DNA of 64,000 nucleotides from positions 117,232-181,231 of the forward strand of contig NZ_BMTY01000011.1 in NCBI RefSeq assembly GCF_014649915.1, read 5' to 3'. The position numbers and the translations under genes were made by a program. The notes beneath the pieces were generated by a model, which was given only the letters and a program-made list of their open reading frames with translations, was not told the origin of the DNA and did not search any database. Shown here one piece after another: positions 35,438-42,867 of the stretch. Every line of letters starts with the position of its first letter. The stretch's first letter is position 1. Source of the DNA: Streptomyces toxytricini (lineage in GTDB: Bacteria > Actinomycetota > Actinomycetes > Streptomycetales > Streptomycetaceae).

Positions 35438-36043
35438 ATGGCCGGACCACTGTGGCCCCGTACCCGGCGGGGCGCGACCGACGAGGCGCTGATCAGGTCG
35501 GTCTACGAGGAGCACGGGCACGCCCTGCTCGCGTACGCCACCCGGCTGACGGGGGACCGGGCCACCGCCGAGGACGTCGTCCAGGAGACGCTGATCCGGG
35601 CCTGGCGGCACGCCGAGGTCCTGGTGAACGGGAAGGGCTCGGTGCGCGGCTGGCTGCTCACCGTGGCCCGGAACATCATCACCGACCGGTACCGGGCCAA
35701 GGCCGCCCGGCCGCAGGAGGTGTCCGGGGCTGCGGCCGCTCCCCCGGTGGAGGTCGACCACGCCGACTCCGTCGTGGACACGATGACCGTCCTGGGGGCG
35801 CTCGACCAGCTGTCGCCGGAACACCGGGACGTGCTCAAGGAGTTGTACTACCGGCAGCTGAGCGTGGCGGAGGCGGCCGACAGTCTCGGCATCCCGGCCG
35901 GTACGGTCAAGTCGCGCTCGCACTACGCGCTCAAGGCCCTGCGCGAGGTGTTCCGACAGAACGGCGGCGCCGGCAAGGGCCGTCGACATCGATCGGGCAG
36001 GCCGCCCCAGCAGCCCGCCGGACTGCGGGAGGTGGTGGCATGA
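35438..36043 (+). CDS. ECF-family RNA polymerase sigma factor
   Basis: A 201-residue sigma factor. Region 2 is seen in HGHALLAYATRLTGDRATAE, then DVVQETLIRAWRH, and VRGWLLTVARNIITDRYR; region 4 in LSPEHRDVLKELYYRQLSVA, then EAADSLGIPAGTVKSRSHYA. It would direct transcription of a stress or envelope regulon and is held inactive by the anti-sigma factor encoded next, whose ATG overlaps its stop by 4 bp. GGAAC at 35386-35390 upstream could be the -35 of an autoregulated ECF promoter, but no clear -10 follows. The last 30 residues are a basic, Pro-rich tail. Confidence 0.93.
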   Translation: MAGPLWPRTRRGATDEALIRSVYEEHGHALLAYATRLTGDRATAEDVVQETLIRAWRHAEVLVNGKGSVRGWLLTVARNIITDRYRAKAARPQEVSGAAAAPPVEVDHADSVVDTMTVLGALDQLSPEHRDVLKELYYRQLSVAEAADSLGIPAGTVKSRSHYALKALREVFRQNGGAGKGRRHRSGRPPQQPAGLREVVA

Positions 36044-36810
36044 ACCGGCAGCGGCACGAGCACGAGGAGGAGCTCCTCGGCCCGTACGTTCTCGGGGTCC
36101 TGGACGCGGAGGACGTCCGCCGGGTCGAGGAACACGTCGGCGGCTGCCTGCGGTGCCGTGAGGAGGTGGCCGCGTTGCGCGAGATGGAAGCGGCGCTGGG
36201 CGAGGTGCCCGCGGAGGCGTTCCTCGACGGGCCGCCGGTCGGCGGGGACCTGCTGCTCCAGCGCACACTGCGGCGGGTGCGCGGCGAGGCCGCCGCGGCC
36301 CGGCGCAGGCGGTGGGGGCTGGCGGGCCTGGCGGCCGCGGCCTCGCTGGCGGCGGTGTTCTGGACCGGCGCCCGCGTGGGCGGCGGCGGCGAGCCCGTCG
36401 CGGCGCCGCCGCCGGACCCGTCCCCGGCGGTGACGGCGGCCCCGTCGCCTCCGCCGGCCGGGACCAGGGTGGCCTCCGCGACCGACCCGGGCACCGGGGC
36501 GCGGATGACCGTGAAGGTCACCCCGGCGGCAAAGTGGGTGCGGGTCCACGCGGCCGTGACGGGCGTCCCGCCGGGCGAGCGGTGCCGGCTGGTCGTGGTC
36601 TCGCGCGACGGCAAGCGCAGCACGGCGGGCAGCTGGGTCGTCGGCGGGCAGGCGCAGGCGGGCGGCCAGGGCGGGGCGGCCGGCGGCGAGGCGAAGGGCG
36701 CCGCCCTGGACGGCTCGGCCTGGGTGGACCCGGCGGACGTCCGCGAGGTCCTCGTGGAGAACGAGTCCGGGCGGACGTTCGTCTCGGTGCCGGTCCCCGC
36801 GGCCGTCTGA
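36040..36810 (+). CDS. Zinc-binding transmembrane anti-sigma factor
   Basis: A 256-residue inner-membrane protein. Residues ~5-60 are an anti-sigma domain with the ZAS signature, EEHVGGCLRCREEVAAL, giving HxxxCxxC zinc ligands. A transmembrane helix, WGLAGLAAAASLAAVFWTGA, lies near 90-110. The outer part (from ~150) is a strand-rich domain with RMTVKVTPAAKWVRVHAAVT and ends in FVSVPVPAAV. It sequesters the adjacent sigma factor until an external signal is sensed; zinc sites of this class can also respond to oxidation. Start ATG overlaps the sigma stop by 4 bp. Confidence 0.92.
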   Translation: MNRQRHEHEEELLGPYVLGVLDAEDVRRVEEHVGGCLRCREEVAALREMEAALGEVPAEAFLDGPPVGGDLLLQRTLRRVRGEAAAARRRRWGLAGLAAAASLAAVFWTGARVGGGGEPVAAPPPDPSPAVTAAPSPPPAGTRVASATDPGTGARMTVKVTPAAKWVRVHAAVTGVPPGERCRLVVVSRDGKRSTAGSWVVGGQAQAGGQGGAAGGEAKGAALDGSAWVDPADVREVLVENESGRTFVSVPVPAAV

Positions 36811-36829
36811 CCGCGCCCGCCGGCCCTGC

Positions 36830-36868
36830 GGGGGCCCGGCCGCCGACTCCCCCGGCGGCCGGGCCCCC
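36830..36868 (+). terminator. Terminator of the sigma/anti-sigma operon
   Basis: GGGGGCCCGGCCGCCG (36830-36845) and CGGCGGCCGGGCCCCC (36853-36868) form a perfect 16-bp stem 19 bp after the anti-sigma stop. Confidence 0.85.
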
Positions 36869-37013
36869 GTACGGCGTTCCCGGGGGCGGGCGGAACCGGG
36901 CGGGCGGGGCGCTGCGTGTGAACCCGTGGCGCCCCGGCCGCCGTGCGCGCCCGCGGCGCAGGCCGGGGCGGAGGCCGATGCGTACGCGTACCGCGGACCG
37001 GACTGATCGTCAC

Positions 37014-37076
37014 ATTGTGGTTCATGACATCCTGTGACATCACAATTCGCCGGACGTAGTCGGCGGACGTCCGGCG
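37014..37076 (+). promoter_or_regulatory. Operator-like repeats and start-proximal hairpin before the ATP-grasp operon
   Basis: TGACATC occurs twice with a 10-bp period (37025-37031 and 37035-37041), and ATTGTG (37014-37019) with CACAAT (37041-37046) forms an inverted repeat around them. CGCCGGACG (37048-37056) and CGTCCGGCG (37068-37076) form a 9-bp stem ending 15 bp before the start codon, which could mask translation initiation. The stretch is more AT-rich than its neighbours. Confidence 0.5.
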
Positions 37077-37091
37077 ATGATGGGGTGGGGA

Positions 37092-38036
37092 ATGTCCAGG
37101 TCCATGAGGCTGTGCTTCCTGGTGGAGGAGCACTACCGCCACGACGGGATGCCCAACGAGGTGATCGGGCAGCTCACCTCGTGGGGACACCGCGTCGACG
37201 TGGTGCGCCCCGGCGGCTCGCTGCTGGACATGACCGGGGGCGTCGGCTCCGGCTCGCACGACGCCTGGGTCCTCAAGACGGTGTCGGGCGGCCCCGGACT
37301 CCTCCTGCTGGAGGCGGCTGCCGCCGCCGGGATGACCACCGTCAACGACGCCCGCTCCATCCGCGGCGTCCGGGACAAGGCGCTCGCCGCCGCCCTCGGG
37401 CGGGCCGCCGGGCTCCCGGTGCCGGCCACGTACGCGGCCGCCCGGCCGGAGCTGCTGCGGGAGGTGCCCGCCGCGGAGTACCCGCTCGTCGTCAAGCCGG
37501 CCGACGGCAGCTCGGGCCGCGGCGTACGCCTCGTGTCGTCCCCGGAGCGGCTGGAGGCACTGCTCCCCGAACTCGCCGCAGAGGGCGGCATGCTGATCGC
37601 CCAGCCGTACGTGCCGAACTCGGGCAGCGACATCAAGGTGTACGCCGTCGGCGGCGAACTGTTCGCCACGGAGCGCCGCTCGCCGCTCCACCCGGACCCG
37701 GCCGTGCGGGAGCGCCCCGTGCCCCTGACCGCGGAGGTCGCGGCGATCGCCGCGCGGGTGGGGGCGGTGTACGGGCTGGACCTGTACGGGGTGGACGTGC
37801 TGCTCGGGCCCGACGGCCCGGCGGTGGTCGACGTCAACGACTTCCCCAGCTTCCGGCAGGTACCCGACGCGGCCGCGCGCGTCGCCCGCGCCGTCCTCGG
37901 CCTGGCCCGCCGCGGCGGTACGGGCCCCGCCTCGCCGCCGCGGCCGGCGCTCGCGCGGACGGCGCCCGCGGGGGCGGGCGCCGGCGCGCCTGCGCTGGCC
38001 CTGCCGGCCCCGCGGACGGGCGAGGCCGCGCTGTGA
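37092..38036 (+). CDS. ATP-grasp (RimK-like) carboxylate ligase, first of a tandem pair
   Basis: A 314-residue ATP-grasp protein that would join a carboxylate, through an acyl phosphate, to an amine or other nucleophile. The fold shows EYPLVVKPADGSSGRGVRLV (ATP-binding loop), GGMLIAQPYVPNSGSDIKVY, and LDLYGVDVLLGPDGPAVVDV with NDFPSF, which holds the metal ligands (D-x-N in place of E-x-N). The N-terminal domain opens MRLCFLVEEHYRHDGMPNEV. The last ~45 residues are an Ala/Pro tail. ATG at 37107 is an alternative start. GTGA overlap couples it to the second ligase. Substrate is unknown; no peptide precursor or amino-acid biosynthesis gene is seen near. Confidence 0.85.
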   Translation: MSRSMRLCFLVEEHYRHDGMPNEVIGQLTSWGHRVDVVRPGGSLLDMTGGVGSGSHDAWVLKTVSGGPGLLLLEAAAAAGMTTVNDARSIRGVRDKALAAALGRAAGLPVPATYAAARPELLREVPAAEYPLVVKPADGSSGRGVRLVSSPERLEALLPELAAEGGMLIAQPYVPNSGSDIKVYAVGGELFATERRSPLHPDPAVRERPVPLTAEVAAIAARVGAVYGLDLYGVDVLLGPDGPAVVDVNDFPSFRQVPDAAARVARAVLGLARRGGTGPASPPRPALARTAPAGAGAGAPALALPAPRTGEAAL

Positions 38037-38857
38037 GGGTCTGCCTGATCACCCCCGAGCCCGGACACCCGCTGCTCGCCGCCGCAACCGGACTGCTGCG
38101 CGCCGCCGGACACCGCGTGGACGCCCTGGACCCGGCCGCGGAGCACCCCGCGGGGGCACCGGCGGACGTCTACCTCCTGAAGGCGCGGACCCCGCGGGCC
38201 CTGGCGCTGGCCCGGCAGCTGGAGGAGCGCGGCGCCGCCGTCGTGAACTCGGCCGCGGCCACCGCACTCTGCCAGGACCGGACGGAGATGGCCGCGCTGG
38301 CCCTCGCGGCGGGCCTGCCGTTCGCCGTAACCCGCACGCACGCCTCGCTGGCGGCCTGGGCGGCGCAGCACGCGACGCCGCTCGACGGCCGGCTGTGGGA
38401 CCCGCCGGTGGTGGTCAAGAGCCGCCACAGCCGCCGCCACGACCTCGTCGCCCGCGTCGACGACCGCGCCCGGCTGCAGGAGCTCGCCGCGCAGTGGCCG
38501 CAGGAGCCGGTCGTCGTCCAGGACTTCGCCCCGAACAGCGGCTGGGACCACAAGCTGTGGGCGATCGGCGGCCGGGTCTTCGCCGCGCTGCGCCGCTCCG
38601 AACTGGCCCCGGAGGGCCGCGGCCCGGCCCGGCCGCTCGATCCGGCCGGCCTGCCCGACGGCTGGGCGGACCTCGTCCTGCGGACCGGCGAGGTGTTCGC
38701 GCTGGACGTGTACGGGGTCGACGTCGTCGACACCGGCGGCGCCCCGCTCATCGTGGACGTCAACGCCTTCCCCGGCATCCGCGGCCAGGACGGCGCGCCG
38801 CAGGCCCTGGCCGACCTCGCCCTCGCCCGGGCCCGGGCCGGGCGGCGGCGCGGCTGA
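38033..38857 (+). CDS. ATP-grasp (RimK-like) carboxylate ligase, second of a tandem pair
   Basis: A 274-residue paralogue of the preceding protein. Corresponding motifs are PPVVVKSRHSRRHDLVARVD, PVVVQDFAPNSGWDHKLWAI and FALDVYGVDVVDTGGAPLIV, then DVNAFPGIRGQ with the metal ligands. The N-terminal region is more diverged than the ligase core. GTG at 38033 overlaps the first ligase's stop by 4 bp. The two may form a heterodimer or catalyse successive additions; both ATP sites look intact. The pair is conserved in outline in streptomycetes to my knowledge, without an assigned product. Confidence 0.85.
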   Translation: MRVCLITPEPGHPLLAAATGLLRAAGHRVDALDPAAEHPAGAPADVYLLKARTPRALALARQLEERGAAVVNSAAATALCQDRTEMAALALAAGLPFAVTRTHASLAAWAAQHATPLDGRLWDPPVVVKSRHSRRHDLVARVDDRARLQELAAQWPQEPVVVQDFAPNSGWDHKLWAIGGRVFAALRRSELAPEGRGPARPLDPAGLPDGWADLVLRTGEVFALDVYGVDVVDTGGAPLIVDVNAFPGIRGQDGAPQALADLALARARAGRRRG

Positions 38858-38933
38858 GGCCGACGGGGGGATTGCGCGGCCCGGCGCGTGTCGGCGGGTT
38901 CGGCACCGCCCGGAGAGGCGTGAGGATCGGCGG

Positions 38934-39803
38934 ATGGGCGTCCTGCTGCCGGTCTTCTTCGCGCTGTTCGCGGCGCTGAGCAACGCGCTCGCCACCGTGC
39001 TCCAGCGGCGGGCCGCCCTGACGGTGCCGCAGAGCCGCGGGTTCCGGCCGGGGCTGGTCCTGGACCTGCTGCGGCGGCCCGTGTGGGTCGCCGGGATCCT
39101 CGCCGTGATCCTGGCCGGCGCGGGGCAGGCCGCGGCGCTGGCCACCGGCGCCCTGGTCCTCGTACAGCCGCTGTTCGTGCTGGAACTTCCCCTCGCACTG
39201 CTGATCGCCTCGCTGGTGGTGCGGCAGCGGCTGCCCCCGGCGGTGTGGGGGGCCGTCGCCGCGGTCGTCGGGGGGCTGGGCCTCGCGCTGGCCGCGGCCG
39301 CGCCGTCGGAGAACCGCACGCACGTCCCGCTCGACCGGTGGCTTCCCTCGGTCGCCGGATGCGCGGCCGCCGCCCTGCTGCTGGCGCTCGCCGGACTGCG
39401 CAGGCCGCCGGGCCGGGCCCGCGCCGGCTGCCTGGGCGCCGCCACCGCCGTCTGCTACGCCCTGACGGCCGCCCTGATGAAGGACTCGGTGCCGCTGCTC
39501 GCCGAGGGCGGGGCGGCTGCCTTCCTGACGGCCTGGCAGACCTACGGCTTCGCCGTCAGCGGCGTCTGCGCCCTGCTGTTGCTCGAACACGCCATGCAGG
39601 GCGGCCCGCTGGTGGCCTCCCAGCCGGCGCTGACGCTGGGCGACGCGACGGTCAGCATCGCGCTGGGCGTCGTCCTGTACGACGAGCACCTGCGGACGGG
39701 GTGGTGGGTCCTGCCGCAGCTGGCCGGCATCTCGCTGATCTGCGGGGGCGTCGTCGCCCTGGCCCGCGCCGAAACGGCGGAAGGCGCTCCGCCGGCGGCC
39801 TGA
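38934..39803 (+). CDS. DMT (EamA-like) family transporter
   Basis: A 289-residue membrane protein with about ten hydrophobic segments in two similar halves. MGVLLPVFFALFAALSNALA opens the first repeat and GCLGAATAVCYALTAALMKD the second; VASQPALTLGDATVSIALGV ends near the last helices. It resembles actinobacterial DMT permeases rather than the ABC type, and would export or import small metabolites or amino acids. It lies 76 bp after the ATP-grasp pair on the same strand, so exporting their product is possible but speculative. Confidence 0.85.
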   Translation: MGVLLPVFFALFAALSNALATVLQRRAALTVPQSRGFRPGLVLDLLRRPVWVAGILAVILAGAGQAAALATGALVLVQPLFVLELPLALLIASLVVRQRLPPAVWGAVAAVVGGLGLALAAAAPSENRTHVPLDRWLPSVAGCAAAALLLALAGLRRPPGRARAGCLGAATAVCYALTAALMKDSVPLLAEGGAAAFLTAWQTYGFAVSGVCALLLLEHAMQGGPLVASQPALTLGDATVSIALGVVLYDEHLRTGWWVLPQLAGISLICGGVVALARAETAEGAPPAA

Positions 39804-39868
39804 TGCCCGCGGCGCCCCTGGGCTACGATCACGACCCGATCCGTTCGAACAAACCTCAGGGGTGGGCG

Positions 39869-40198
39869 ATGGCGCCGAACTCGCGCACGAAGGCAGCTGC
39901 AAGAGCCGCGGCCGCCGTGCTGGCTGCCGCCCTCCTGACCGCGGCCTGCTCGGCCGACCCGGCGGAACCCGCCGCCCCGGCCACCCCGCCGCCGGCAACC
40001 CCGTCCCCGGCCCCGCCCCGGCCGACTCCCCCTCCCACGGAGCCGCACGCCCCGGCTCCCACGACTCCGGCCGCACCGGAGCCGTCCGCTCCGCCGAAGC
40101 CGGACCAGCCCGCCTCCCCGCAGCTGCCCACGCGGCCAGAAAGCCCCCCGCCCTTCAAACCGGGCGGCACCTACTCCCTCCCGCCCCAGCCCCGCTAG
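39869..40198 (+). CDS. Proline-rich lipoprotein
   Basis: A 109-residue protein with a lipoprotein signal: basic MAPNSRTKAAARA, hydrophobic AAVLAAALLTAAC with the lipobox cysteine near 27. The mature part is almost entirely Pro, Ala, Ser and Thr, likely an extended, wall-spanning linker without a folded domain. AGGGGTGGGCG precedes the ATG. Its TAG stop lies inside the left arm of an inverted repeat. Function is unknown. Confidence 0.75.
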   Translation: MAPNSRTKAAARAAAAVLAAALLTAACSADPAEPAAPATPPPATPSPAPPRPTPPPTEPHAPAPTTPAAPEPSAPPKPDQPASPQLPTRPESPPPFKPGGTYSLPPQPR

Positions 40199-40260
40199 GG
40201 CCTGTCGTCAAACTCCCGCCTGCCCCGCCCTCCGGGCGACGACGGGACGACAGGCCCTAG
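40195..40260. repeat. Inverted-repeat element with CTAG ends, also bidirectional terminator
   Basis: CTAGGGCCTGTCGTC (40195-40209) and GACGACAGGCCCTAG (40246-40260) are perfect 15-bp inverted arms. Both convergent genes use the TAG of the CTAG ends as their stop codons. The 66-bp unit could act as a terminator and resembles a very small MITE: CTAG at each end would fit a 4-bp target duplication, but because CTAG is its own reverse complement it may simply be part of the arms. Confidence 0.6.
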
Positions 40261-41342
40261 GCCGGCCCCTGCGCGGGCGGCGCGGTGCGGGCGTTGCGGC
40301 GGCGGAGCCGGGTCGCCGCGGCTGCCGCGGTGGCCGCCAGGGTGGCGCCGAGGGCCGGCAGCCAGGCCGGGACCCCGCCGACCTTCAGGAGCCTGTCGCG
40401 GTACACCACCTGGCGGTAGGGGGTGTCGGCGGCGGTGGCGCGCAGTTCGTGGTCGCCGTCGATGCGGGCGGGCTGGGGGAACCGCTGCTCGATCGCCGTC
40501 AGGAACGCCTCCTTGCCGTCCGTGAGGGAGGCGAGCGGTTGCCGGGGGGAGATCCGCCCGGCGAAGGTGACCTCCGGTTCGGCCCCGCCGATCGCCGACG
40601 CCGGTTCCATCCGGTGGTCCGCGAGGACGTACAGGCCCAGCGACTGCGGCGTCCTGGCCATCCGCGACAGCCGCATGGGGTAGACGAGGCGGTCGCTGTC
40701 GAAGCGGATCCGCAGCGGGTCGAGGTCCCCGCGCAGGGGCTTGCCCTCGTCCCGCGGGGCGAGGCGTACGGCGACGTACTCCCAGCCCTGGTCGACGTAC
40801 GGCTTCACCTCGGTGGTGAGCGTGTCGGGCAGGGAGAAGCCGTTGGCCTCCAGCCAGCCGCGCAGTGCGGCGGGGTCGCCGGCGGTCAGGCGGGCGACGT
40901 CGAAGTCGCCGAGCCGTTCGCGGCCGACGACGCCGACCGGCGGCGCGCCGGCTCCGGGCATGGCGCCGGCGGTGGCGCCGTCCACGAAGTCGAACGGCCA
41001 GTCGCCGCTGCGCGGCAGGAAGTAGTGCCGGGTGCGGCGCTCGGGCGCGGTCAGCCGGGAGAGCTCCGTGAACACCCCGGCGTCCGCGAGGTCGACCGTC
41101 GCCCGGGTCGGCACCGGCATGATCCAGGCGGCGCGGCGCGCGTCCCCGCCGACGGTGAACCGCATCACGATCTGCTCGGTGCGGCCGTCCCAGCGGACCA
41201 CGGACGTCTCGCGCTCGACGCCGAGGCGGGAGCCGCCGTCCGGGATCATCGCCCCGCAGCCGCACGCGTAGGCGGGGCTGACCAGCGAGGCCGCCTGGGT
41301 CGCGAGCAGGGCCAGGAGCAGGGCCGGTATTCGTCGTTTCAT
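40257..41342 (-). CDS. DUF2330 membrane-anchored extracellular protein
   Basis: A 361-residue exported protein. The signal peptide is RRIPALLLALLATQAASLVS, followed by AYACGCGAMIPDGG, whose Cys-Gly-Cys pair is typical of DUF2330 proteins. The body contains AAWIMPVPTRATVDLADAGV and RHYFLPRSGDWPFDFVDGA. A C-terminal helix ALGATLAATAAAAATRL followed by RRRN anchors it in the membrane with the body outside. Function of the family is unknown. ATG at 41342 is preferred; GTG at 41348 adds two residues. Its TAG stop is inside the inverted-repeat element. Confidence 0.85.
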   Translation of the reverse strand: MKRRIPALLLALLATQAASLVSPAYACGCGAMIPDGGSRLGVERETSVVRWDGRTEQIVMRFTVGGDARRAAWIMPVPTRATVDLADAGVFTELSRLTAPERRTRHYFLPRSGDWPFDFVDGATAGAMPGAGAPPVGVVGRERLGDFDVARLTAGDPAALRGWLEANGFSLPDTLTTEVKPYVDQGWEYVAVRLAPRDEGKPLRGDLDPLRIRFDSDRLVYPMRLSRMARTPQSLGLYVLADHRMEPASAIGGAEPEVTFAGRISPRQPLASLTDGKEAFLTAIEQRFPQPARIDGDHELRATAADTPYRQVVYRDRLLKVGGVPAWLPALGATLAATAAAAATRLRRRNARTAPPAQGPA

Positions 41343-41485
41343 CCACACGGGGTCTCAGACGACCGCCCCCGAACTCCGGTTCCGGCCACCGGCCGGATCC
41401 CCACGGGCGTGGGGGCCGCTGCCGGGTGTTCCGCTCTGCGGGGGTCCCCTGTCCGGCTGTCCGAGGGCATCCCCATACTGCTCCC

Positions 41486-41965
41486 ATGAGAGGGACGGAC
41501 AACCCGCGCAGCAGCCCGCTGGTGCCCGACACCGTCGTGGCCGAAATCTCCCGGCACGACTGGGACGCGGTCGCCTGCGGGTGCGGCCGCGGCGCCGGGC
41601 ATCTGGTCGACACCCTGTGGAACGCCGCCGAGGGGCACCCCTCCGCGTTCCGCGCGCTCGAGGGGCACGCCTTCCTGGCGGGGGCGCTGCGGCCGCCGGC
41701 CCCCGCGGTGTGCGGGGTGCTGATGGCGGTGTGGTCGGCGGGCCCGCCCCGGCAGGCGACCCGTGAGGCGCTGCTGTGGACGCTGCTGGCGCTGCTGGGC
41801 GCGGAGGACGACGGGTCGGCGTACGAGGCGGGCCTGTACGGGCAGTGCGCGGCCTTCGTGCGGCGCGCCGCGGACTCGCTGCGCAGGGAGGCGGTGGACC
41901 GGCCCGGCTCGGTGTCGGCGGCCTACGCGGACGGCGTGCTGGAACTGCTCGGCATGGCCGCCTGA
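41486..41965 (+). CDS. Conserved hypothetical protein
   Basis: A 159-residue soluble, helix-rich protein: MRGTDNPRSSPLVPDTVVAE, HDWDAVACGCGRGAGHLVDT and EALLWTLLALLGAEDDGSAY are its most characteristic stretches. It has no recognised motif; CGCG could bind metal, but this is weak. The ATG at 41486 starts this reading; a frame open from 41426 has no better start. The 3' end overlaps the convergent epimerase gene by 43 bp. Confidence 0.7.
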   Translation: MRGTDNPRSSPLVPDTVVAEISRHDWDAVACGCGRGAGHLVDTLWNAAEGHPSAFRALEGHAFLAGALRPPAPAVCGVLMAVWSAGPPRQATREALLWTLLALLGAEDDGSAYEAGLYGQCAAFVRRAADSLRREAVDRPGSVSAAYADGVLELLGMAA

Positions 41966-42801
41966 GCTTCGGCGACGGCCTGCGGGAGCCAGTCGGCGAC
42001 CCGCTCGAAGGCGAAGCCGAGGGCGGCCGCTCGGCTGTTGTCCAGGGCGTAGGCGCGGTCGTAGGAGAACGGCGACGCCGGCTCCCCGGGCGCCACGACC
42101 CGCAGGCGCGGGGTGCGCCCGACCCGTGCGGCGACGGCGTCGCACAGGGCGAGGACGTCGAGGGAGCCGTGGGAGGCGGCGTCCACCGTTCCGGTGAATT
42201 CCTGCTCCGCCGCCCAGTGCAGGAAGCGGGCGATCTCGCGGTGGTGGACGAACGAGGTGGCGTACGGCGTGCCGTGCACGGCGACGGGTTCGCCGGCGCC
42301 GATCCGCTCGACGTAGTGGGCGAGCCGCCCCGTGAACTCCTCGCGGCCGCCGCCGAGGACGTGCGCGGTGCGGACCGCGGCGAAGGCGAAGGGCGCCGCC
42401 GTCCCGGGGGCCGCCGGGCGGGCGAGGACGGCTTCGGCGCGCCGCTTGCCGTCGGCGTAGGCGCGGGCCTCGGCGGTCGGGGGTGCCGGGTCGTACACCT
42501 CCATGGTGGAGGTCATGACGTAGCGGGCGGTCCGCCCGGCGAACACGCGGCGCGCGACGGCCGCCTGGCGGGGCGTGTAGCAGACCTGGTCGACGACGGC
42601 GTCGAAGGCGTGCGGGCCGAGTGCCGCGGCGAGGCCGCGCGCGTCGTCGCGGTCGGCGACGAGGTGCAGGGCGCCGGGCGGCGGGGCGGTGGAGCCGCGG
42701 TTGAGGACGAAGACCCGGTGGCCGGCCTCCAGCAGGTCGCCGACCAGGTGCTTTCCGAAGTACCGGCTGCCGCCGATGACGAGAATCCGCTTCATGGCCA
42801 T
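41923..42801 (-). CDS. NAD-dependent epimerase/dehydratase-like protein
   Basis: A 292-residue short-chain dehydrogenase/reductase of the extended type. The N-terminal Rossmann motif is RILVIGGSRYFGKHLVGDLL, GxxxFxG as in this family. VVDQVCYTPRQAAVARRVFA is the fourth strand-helix, and MTSTMEVYDPAP stands where the catalytic Ser/Thr and Tyr lie. It probably acts on a nucleotide sugar or reductase substrate not identifiable here. The catalytic YxxxK is seen as YADGK in ARAYADGKRRAEAVL. ATG at 42795 (MKRILV) is an alternative start. It is divergent from the LysR-type gene 66 bp away, its likely regulator. Confidence 0.88.
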   Translation of the reverse strand: MAMKRILVIGGSRYFGKHLVGDLLEAGHRVFVLNRGSTAPPPGALHLVADRDDARGLAAALGPHAFDAVVDQVCYTPRQAAVARRVFAGRTARYVMTSTMEVYDPAPPTAEARAYADGKRRAEAVLARPAAPGTAAPFAFAAVRTAHVLGGGREEFTGRLAHYVERIGAGEPVAVHGTPYATSFVHHREIARFLHWAAEQEFTGTVDAASHGSLDVLALCDAVAARVGRTPRLRVVAPGEPASPFSYDRAYALDNSRAAALGFAFERVADWLPQAVAEAQAAMPSSSSTPSA

Positions 42802-42867
42802 GACTCTGCCGGGATAGGGTCCGCCGGAGAACCGACGATCCGCTGATCATCCCGTAAGGAAAACTGC

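Noticed and set aside
39841..39850. GTTCGAA reminiscent of a tRNA T-loop
   Set aside because: No matching acceptor or anticodon stems around it; it lies just before the lipoprotein gene.
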